A stretch of DNA of 64,000 nucleotides from Pseudomonas reactans (GTDB taxonomy: Bacteria; Pseudomonadota; Gammaproteobacteria; Pseudomonadales; Pseudomonadaceae): assembly GCF_013385825.1 (NCBI RefSeq), contig NZ_JACAPG010000018.1, forward strand, positions 62,001-126,000, given 5' to 3'. A program made the translations under genes and the position numbers. Shown here piece by piece: positions 58,873 through 64,000 of the stretch. The notes beneath the pieces are model-generated. The model was not told the origin of the DNA. It saw only the letters and a program-made list of their open reading frames with translations, and searched no databases. Numbering within the stretch: position 1 is the first letter of the stretch; each line of letters begins with the position of its first letter.

Positions 58873-58894
58873 CTGTAGGAGCCGGCTCCTACAG
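58873..58894. repeat. collapsed REP: 22-bp perfect palindrome
   Basis: CTGTAGGAGCCGGCTCCTAC plus AG: the two outer arms of the GAGCCGG-type REP meet directly, and the inner part with its second stem is gone. Probably a deletion between inverted copies. Confidence 0.85.
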
Positions 58895-58904
58895 AGAGCG
58901 GTGG

Positions 58905-59942
58905 TTACTCGGCGGGAAGGGTCAGGCGCTGGCCGGCCATCAACAGCGACAAACGGCTCAGGCTCATCCATGGCGAACCGGCGGCCTGGCCCTTGATCTG
59001 TGCGTCGATGCGTTGCGCCTCCAGCAAGAGTTGCGCCCAGCGTTGCGCCGAGTGCCGTTGCAGCGCTTTGCTCATCAGCGGTTTGCGCTTGTCCCAGACC
59101 GGCGGTCGAGCCTGGCTGAAGGCCTTGTCCAACGGCGTGCCCTGGCTGTATTGCAAGGCAATGTTGGCCAGTACGCGCAGTTCCCGGGCCAGGGCCCAGA
59201 GAATTACCGGGGGCTCCACGCCTTCACCGCGCAGGCCTTCGAGCATGCGCAGGGCGTGGGCGGGTTCGCCATTGAGGATTGCATCCACCAGCCCGAATAC
59301 ATCAAAGCGCGCGCTATCGGCCACGGCGCCCTGGACGGTCTCGACGGTAATCTGCCCGTCTTCGGCCATCAGCTTGAGCTTTTCGATCTCTTGGGCGGCG
59401 GCCAGCAAGTTGCCTTCGACCCGGGCGGCGATCAGCTCCACTGCGTCCTGGGTTGCCGACAGCCCGGATTGGGACAGGCGTTGGCGTATCCATTGCGGCA
59501 GTTGGCTGCTGTCCACCGGCCAGATCTGGATGAACTGGGTCTGCGCCCCTTCCACCAGCGCTTTGCCCCATTTGGTTTTCTGCGCGCTGCCGTCGAGCTT
59601 GGGCAGGCTGATCAGCAGCACCGTGTCTTCGGCAGGTCGCGAGCAGTATTCCATCAGCGCGGCGGCACCTTTGTCGCCCGGCTTGCCCGAAGGCAGGCGC
59701 AGCTCCAGCAGGCGTTTTTCGGCAAACAGCGACATGCTCGCGCCGGCTTGCAGCAGCGTGCCCCAGTCGAAACTGGCGTCGGCGCTGAAGACCTGGCGTT
59801 CGTCGAAGCCTTGCTGGCGTGCAGCGGTGCGAATGGCGTCGGCGGCTTCCTGGCACAGCAGTGGGTCATCACCGCTGACGATGTAGACAGGCGCAAGGCC
59901 ACCTTGCAGGTGTTTGGCGAGTTGGGCGGGAGCGAGTTTCAT
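58905..59942 (-). CDS. holA: DNA polymerase III delta subunit (clamp loader)
   Basis: Opens the beta clamp inside the loader complex. 345 residues, full length. Starts MKLAPAQLAKHLQGGLAPVY, then YIVSGDDPLLCQEAADAIR, FSADASFDWGTLLQAGASMS, ELRLPSGKPGDKGAAALMEY and DSARFDVFGLVDAILNGEPA in the lid region. Third of the string leuS-lptE-holA, as in E. coli and P. putida. Confidence 0.96.
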   Translation of the reverse strand: MKLAPAQLAKHLQGGLAPVYIVSGDDPLLCQEAADAIRTAARQQGFDERQVFSADASFDWGTLLQAGASMSLFAEKRLLELRLPSGKPGDKGAAALMEYCSRPAEDTVLLISLPKLDGSAQKTKWGKALVEGAQTQFIQIWPVDSSQLPQWIRQRLSQSGLSATQDAVELIAARVEGNLLAAAQEIEKLKLMAEDGQITVETVQGAVADSARFDVFGLVDAILNGEPAHALRMLEGLRGEGVEPPVILWALARELRVLANIALQYSQGTPLDKAFSQARPPVWDKRKPLMSKALQRHSAQRWAQLLLEAQRIDAQIKGQAAGSPWMSLSRLSLLMAGQRLTLPAE

Positions 59943-59981
59943 AGGCAGGGCGAACGGGGCGCTTGGGGCGCCCCGTCTGGC

Positions 59982-60587
59982 TTACTCGACAGGGACTTCA
60001 ACAGGCGATTGTTTCGGCGTGTTGTCTTCATACTCTTTGGCGGCTTTCAGCGCATCGGCATCGGCCTTGGCCTTGTTGTCAGCTTGTTGCTGCAAGGTTG
60101 CCAATTGCTCCGGAGTCAGCATCGACAGGCGCAGGACCATGCGTTGTACCAGATCGCGACGCATCTCCTTGCGCACCTGCTGGATTTCGGAGTCCGAGCC
60201 CACCAGGTTGTTGCCGTCGTGGCTGACTACTTTCTGCACCTGGATCTTGTCACCCATCAGTGGCAGATGATCGCGGCCCTGGATTTCGAAGCTGAGCGCA
60301 GTATTCAGTTCGATATCGGACGCACGCCCGGCGCTGGCGTAGCTCAGGTTACGCTGGGTTTCTCTCTCGTCCGCCAGGAACAGTTTATACGTCGCGCCGG
60401 TATAGACGTGCACGCCGCTGTTTTCCAGAACCTGGCGCAACTGCGTCACGGTCTCGCCGTAGGCATTGCGGGCGCTGACGTCCAGTTCCTTGATCGCCAG
60501 GTCGTTGGTGCCGGTGCCGCGCAGCTGGAAGCCGCAAGCGCTCAGCAGCACGGCAAGGCCCATCACCAGCAAATTGCGTTTGATCAT
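59982..60587 (-). CDS. lptE: LPS-assembly lipoprotein LptE
   Basis: Plugs the LptD barrel and helps insert lipopolysaccharide. 201 residues, lipobox VLLSAC at about residues 14-19. CGFQLRGTGTNDLAIKELDV is the family opening, with YKLFLADERETQRNLSYASA and LRLSMLTPEQLATLQQQADN in the rest. The proline-rich acidic tail (NTPKQSPVEVPVE) is common in Pseudomonas versions. Directly between leuS and holA. Confidence 0.95.
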   Translation of the reverse strand: MIKRNLLVMGLAVLLSACGFQLRGTGTNDLAIKELDVSARNAYGETVTQLRQVLENSGVHVYTGATYKLFLADERETQRNLSYASAGRASDIELNTALSFEIQGRDHLPLMGDKIQVQKVVSHDGNNLVGSDSEIQQVRKEMRRDLVQRMVLRLSMLTPEQLATLQQQADNKAKADADALKAAKEYEDNTPKQSPVEVPVE

Positions 60588-60675
60588 TTTGTTGCTCCCC
60601 TTGAAACCATGTGGGCCTTATCGAGGCCCTGAAGGCTTTGTTCGGCGCAGGGTTTGAACCCTGCGCCCGATCCGA

Positions 60676-63282
60676 TTAGCTAGCGACGATATTGACCAGT
60701 TTGCCAGGCACCACGATCACTTTGCGGATCGTCAGGCCTTCGGTAAAGCGCAGCACGTTCTCGTTGACGCGGGCAGCCGCCTCGACGTCTTCGCGGCTGG
60801 CGGTAGCCGGCATGTCGATCTGGCCACGCAGTTTACCGTTGACCTGGATCACCAGTTGCAGCGTGTCCTGTACCAGGGCGCTGTCATCCTGCACCGGCCA
60901 GCGCGCATCGATGACGGCGTCGCTGTGACCCAGGCGGTTCCACAGGTCGTGGCTGATGTGCGGCGTGATCGGTGCCAGCAGCAGGGTGACCGTTTCCAGG
61001 CCTTCCTGTACCAGTGCGCGATCCTGTTCGGTGGCTTGTGGCGCTTTTTCCAGCACGTTCATCAGCGTCATCACCTGGGCGATGGCGGTGTTGAACTTGT
61101 GGTTCTGGCCCACGTCCTGGCTGGCTTGCTTGATGGCCAGGTGGGTGCTGCGGCGAATCAGTTTCTGCTCGTCGCTCAAGGCGGCCACGTCCAGCTTGCC
61201 CGGCAGGCCCTGGCTGATGTGGGCGTGCGCCAGGCGCCAGACGCGCTTGAGGAAGCGGTGCGAGCCTTCGACGCCGGAGTCGGACCATTCGGCGCTCATG
61301 TCAGGCGGCGAGGCGAACATCATGAACAGGCGGCAGGTGTCGGCGCCGAACTGGTCGATCATCGACTGTGGGTCAACGCCGTTGTTCTTCGACTTGGCCA
61401 TCTTCTCGGTGCCACCGATTTCCACCGGCAGGCCGTCGGCGATCAGCTTGGCGCTGATGACCTTGGCTTTGCTGTCGCGCTCAAGCTCAACGTCAGCCGG
61501 ATTGAACCAGGTGTAGGCACCGTTGGCTTCGCGACGATAGTAAGTCTCGGCGACCACCATGCCCTGGGTCAGCAGGTTCTTGAACGGCTCATCGGAGCTC
61601 ACCAGGCCTTCATCGCGCATCAGCTTGTGGAAGAAGCGCGCGTACAGCAGGTGAAGGATGGCGTGTTCGATACCGCCGATGTACTGGTCAACCGGCAGCC
61701 AGTGGTCAGCCGCGGATTTTTCTACCAGGCCGCCCTCGTAGTGAGGCGAGGCGTAGCGCGCGTAGTACCACGAGGACTCGACGAAGGTGTCCATGGTGTC
61801 GGTTTCACGCTTGGCAGGCTGGCCGCATTTCGGGCAGTTGCACTCGTAGAACTCAGGCATGCGCGCCAGTGGCGAACCGGCGCCATCCGGCACCACGTCT
61901 TCCGGCAGGACCACTGGCAGCTGGTCTTCCGGTACCGGCACGTCGCCACAGCTTTCGCAGTGGATGATCGGGATCGGGCAGCCCCAGTAGCGCTGGCGGC
62001 TGATGCCCCAGTCGCGCAGGCGGAACTGGGTGCGCGAGGCGCCCAGGTTTTTCTTGATCAGTGCAACTTCGATCGCGTCGAAAGCGCCTTGGAAGTCCAG
62101 GCCATCGAACTCGCCGGAGTTGATCAGCTCACCGTGCTCACCGTAGGCGTCTTGCCATGGGGCCGGGTTGGTATCGCCCGAGCTGGTGCGCACCACGGAT
62201 TTGATCGGTAGGCTGTATTTGGTGGCGAATTCGAAATCGCGCTCGTCGTGCGCCGGCACTGCCATTACGGCGCCATCGCCGTAGTGCATCAGTACGTAGT
62301 TGGCGACCCACACCGGCAGCTTCTCGCCGGTCAGTGGGTGCTCGACGAACAGGCCAGTTGGCAGGCCTTTTTTCTCCTGGGTGGCGACGTCGGCTTCGGC
62401 CACGCTGCCGCCTTTGCATTCGGCGATGAACGCCTGCAGCTCAGGGTTGTTCTGTGCGGCTTGGGTGGCCAGCGGGTGTTCGGCGGCCACGGCGACGTAA
62501 GTCGCTCCCATTAAAGTGTCCGGACGGGTAGTGAAGACTTTGAGCGCGCCCGCTTCGCCGATCGAGTCGACGTTGTACGGGAACTGCACTTCCATGCCTT
62601 TGGACTTGCCGATCCAGTTGCGCTGCATGGTCTTGACCTGTTCAGGCCAGCCCGGCAGGTCGTCGAGGCTCGACAAGAGTTCATCCGCGTAGGCGGTGAT
62701 CTTGAAGTAGTACATCGGGATTTCGCGCTTTTCGATCAGCGCGCCGGAACGCCAGCCGCGACCGTCGATCACTTGCTCGTTGGCCAGTACGGTCTGGTCC
62801 AGCGGGTCCCAGTTCACGGTGCCGCTCTTTTTGTAGATCACGCCTTTTTCGAACAGGCGCGTGAACAGCCATTGTTCCCAGCGGTAGTAGTCCGGCTTGC
62901 AGGTGGTCACTTCGCGGGACCAGTCCACCGCCAGGCCCAGGCTGCGCAGCTGGGTCTTCATGTAGGCGATGTTTTCGTAGGTCCACTTGGCGGGGGCCAC
63001 GTTGTTTTTCATCGCGGCGTTTTCCGCCGGCATGCCGAAGGCGTCCCAACCCATGGGTTGCAGGACGTTCTTGCCTTGCATGCGCTGGTAACGGGAAATC
63101 ACGTCGCCGATGGTGTAGTTGCGCACGTGCCCCATGTGTAGCTTGCCGCTGGGGTAAGGGAACATCGATAGGCAATAGAAAGTCTCCTTGCCTGGCTGTT
63201 CACTGACTTCAAAGGACTTTTGCTCGTCCCAGAAGGTTTGGGCGGCATTTTCTATTTCACGGGGCTGATATTGTTCGTGCAT
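60676..63282 (-). CDS. leuS: leucyl-tRNA synthetase
   Basis: Charges tRNA-Leu. 868 residues starting MHEQYQPREIENAAQTFWDE; the 167 in-frame codons upstream are not conserved. HIGH motif as MFPYPSGKLHMGHVRNYTIG near residue 40, KMSKS as EKMAKSKNNGVDPQSMIDQF near 620, editing domain with TTRPDTLMGATYVAVAAEHP near 248. Class I, full length. First gene of leuS-lptE-holA; 261 bp separate it from a divergent gene, and no T-box is seen. Confidence 0.97.
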   Translation of the reverse strand: MHEQYQPREIENAAQTFWDEQKSFEVSEQPGKETFYCLSMFPYPSGKLHMGHVRNYTIGDVISRYQRMQGKNVLQPMGWDAFGMPAENAAMKNNVAPAKWTYENIAYMKTQLRSLGLAVDWSREVTTCKPDYYRWEQWLFTRLFEKGVIYKKSGTVNWDPLDQTVLANEQVIDGRGWRSGALIEKREIPMYYFKITAYADELLSSLDDLPGWPEQVKTMQRNWIGKSKGMEVQFPYNVDSIGEAGALKVFTTRPDTLMGATYVAVAAEHPLATQAAQNNPELQAFIAECKGGSVAEADVATQEKKGLPTGLFVEHPLTGEKLPVWVANYVLMHYGDGAVMAVPAHDERDFEFATKYSLPIKSVVRTSSGDTNPAPWQDAYGEHGELINSGEFDGLDFQGAFDAIEVALIKKNLGASRTQFRLRDWGISRQRYWGCPIPIIHCESCGDVPVPEDQLPVVLPEDVVPDGAGSPLARMPEFYECNCPKCGQPAKRETDTMDTFVESSWYYARYASPHYEGGLVEKSAADHWLPVDQYIGGIEHAILHLLYARFFHKLMRDEGLVSSDEPFKNLLTQGMVVAETYYRREANGAYTWFNPADVELERDSKAKVISAKLIADGLPVEIGGTEKMAKSKNNGVDPQSMIDQFGADTCRLFMMFASPPDMSAEWSDSGVEGSHRFLKRVWRLAHAHISQGLPGKLDVAALSDEQKLIRRSTHLAIKQASQDVGQNHKFNTAIAQVMTLMNVLEKAPQATEQDRALVQEGLETVTLLLAPITPHISHDLWNRLGHSDAVIDARWPVQDDSALVQDTLQLVIQVNGKLRGQIDMPATASREDVEAAARVNENVLRFTEGLTIRKVIVVPGKLVNIVAS

Positions 63283-63543
63283 GGCTACTTTTGAACTGAA
63301 TAGGGGTGGCCTAATCCTCTTCGGTGCAACATTCAGGTTGATCGACACCAAAAAGCGGCGCGTCCGTGCCCAAACCCTGCGGGAAGTGGAGTTACAGGAA
63401 GCGCCGTAGCATACATGACCCCACTCTATCGAGGGAAACCCTGATTGCGCAGGCAGGGCCGTCTGTCGCGGCGCCAGGCGCGCGCAGCCACGAGGACTAC
63501 GCTGTTTATTGGGGAGCAAGTCTTTCTTCAATGAGGTGAGGGG

Positions 63544-63861
63544 ATGGTTGAATCGCAAAGAATCGTATCGAAACCGGATGTCTACGAAGGACTGATCGAC
63601 CGCTTGGGTCGTGCATTGGATGCAGCGAGGACAGCAGGCCGATTGCGTGATGAACGGCCTGTGGAGTTGGAACTGCGCGGTCTGAGCCTCGCGGAGCTGG
63701 AACTGATCAAGGCGTATCTGGAAAGGAATGGGCGCAGTGCGCCTCCTTGGGTGGCAACCCCGCCAATCAAGGAGCCTACGCACTCAGCCAAGGTGGTGTG
63801 GCTCAAGGACTTGTCGGCCGGTCGTGGCCCGGAAAAGCTCCGGTCCGCTCGCTACAAGTAA
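63544..63861 (+). CDS. small basic protein of unknown function
   Basis: 105 residues; GAGG and GGGG precede the ATG. Begins VESQRIVSKPDVYEGLIDRL and continues GRALDAARTAGRLRDERPVE; the second half is basic with prolines (RNGRSAPPWVATPPIKEPTH) and ends EKLRSARYK. Probably one small helical domain with a flexible tail. Divergent from leuS. Family not recognised; ordinary codon use suggests a real gene. Confidence 0.65.
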   Translation: MVESQRIVSKPDVYEGLIDRLGRALDAARTAGRLRDERPVELELRGLSLAELELIKAYLERNGRSAPPWVATPPIKEPTHSAKVVWLKDLSAGRGPEKLRSARYK

Positions 63862-63954
63862 TTCACTGCCCCCTGGACGGCTTCACCACGCCGTTTCACT
63901 GTAAAGCATGTCACCGTAAAGATTGTCGCTAAACCCCGTTACACCTTAGGCTTC

Positions 63955-63974
63955 GGGCATCTTTGGAGATGCCC
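63955..63974 (+). other. short hairpin next to the last gene start
   Basis: GGGCATCT and AGATGCCC with a 4-base loop end one base before the putative ATG at 63976. It would overlap the ribosome site and could limit translation, or it could be a terminator remnant of the previous gene. Confidence 0.4.
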
Positions 63975-63975
63975 G

Positions 63976-64000
63976 ATGCCTATTCGTTATTTCATCAAAC
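63976..64000 (+). CDS. start of a gene running out of the window (possibly YdcF/DUF218-like membrane protein)
   Basis: Reads ATG then codons for PIRYFIK before the end. I recall a YdcF-family protein with a similar opening near leuS in pseudomonads, but eight residues cannot prove it. No Shine-Dalgarno is visible because the hairpin occupies that position. Confidence 0.3.

Noticed and set aside
63283..63543. T-box or other leader before leuS
   Set aside because: No T-box is expected in this group and no antiterminator or specifier stem is visible; only ordinary promoter space.
1..64000. CRISPR arrays, tRNA or rRNA genes and insertion sequences
   Set aside because: No regularly spaced direct repeats, no cloverleaf with a conserved T-loop that I could find and no transposase. 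The recurring short palindromes are REP/REPIN elements.

Overview
This window is a stretch of Pseudomonas chromosome, most likely from the P. fluorescens group. That reading rests on gene content and order (the ribE-ribB-ribH-nusB-thiL, dxs-ispA-xseB, proA-nadD-rsfS-rlmH-mrdA-rodA-mltB-rlpA-dacA-ybeD-lipB-lipA and holA-lptE-leuS blocks), high GC with GC-rich third codon positions, and two families of pseudomonad REP/REPIN repeats (cores GTAGGAGCGAGCTTGCTCGC and GTAGGAGCCGGCTTGCCGGC). Species assignment is inference. LAYOUT: 1-6.5 kb (+) riboflavin/thiamine/NusB genes, a lone substrate-binding protein, ribA and a BtuF-like protein. 6.5-12.9 kb (-) BtuB-like receptor, isoprenoid genes dxs-ispA, xseB and a Fic protein with a double palindromic operator. 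12.9-17 kb (-) an ECF sigma / FecR / TonB-receptor iron-signalling unit. 17-21 kb quinone oxidoreductase/MerR pair, a YhcG-type (DUF1016) nuclease, two exported proteins and an isochorismatase-like hydrolase. 21-22.9 kb a small accessory patch: structured leader RNA with a DUF3077-like gene, an 11-12 bp inverted repeat, a possible minus-strand small RNA and an HTH-S24 repressor. 22.9-25.9 kb ppa, mtfA, dedA and a GNAT gene. 25.9-33.5 kb ethanolamine catabolism: eutC, eutB, a permease, aldehyde dehydrogenase and a divergent sigma-54 activator, with a good -24/-12 promoter in front of the dehydrogenase. 33.5-34.8 kb an orphan low-GC gene preceded by a hrp-box-like sequence. 34.9-44.5 kb mpl, ubiX, a MORN/C13 peptidase lipoprotein, MaoC, LrgAB, a LON-domain protein, a DedA-PAP2 fusion and a DNA glycosylase. 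44.6-58.5 kb (+) cell-wall elongation, NAD, ribosome and lipoate genes. 58.6-64 kb arfA with its internal hairpin, holA, lptE and leuS, then two genes leading out of the window. LINKS: BtuB/BtuF-like proteins would supply cobalamin, which EutBC needs as adenosylcobalamin; EutBC makes acetaldehyde plus ammonia, and the dehydrogenase removes the aldehyde. No microcompartment genes are present. MrdA, RodA, MltB, RlpA, DacA, Mpl, LdcA and the second transglycosylase form a peptidoglycan elongation and recycling set. The least ordinary items are the orphan gene at 33.7 kb, the structured leader at 21.24-21.43 kb, the possible small RNA at 21.75-21.95 kb and the Fic operator.
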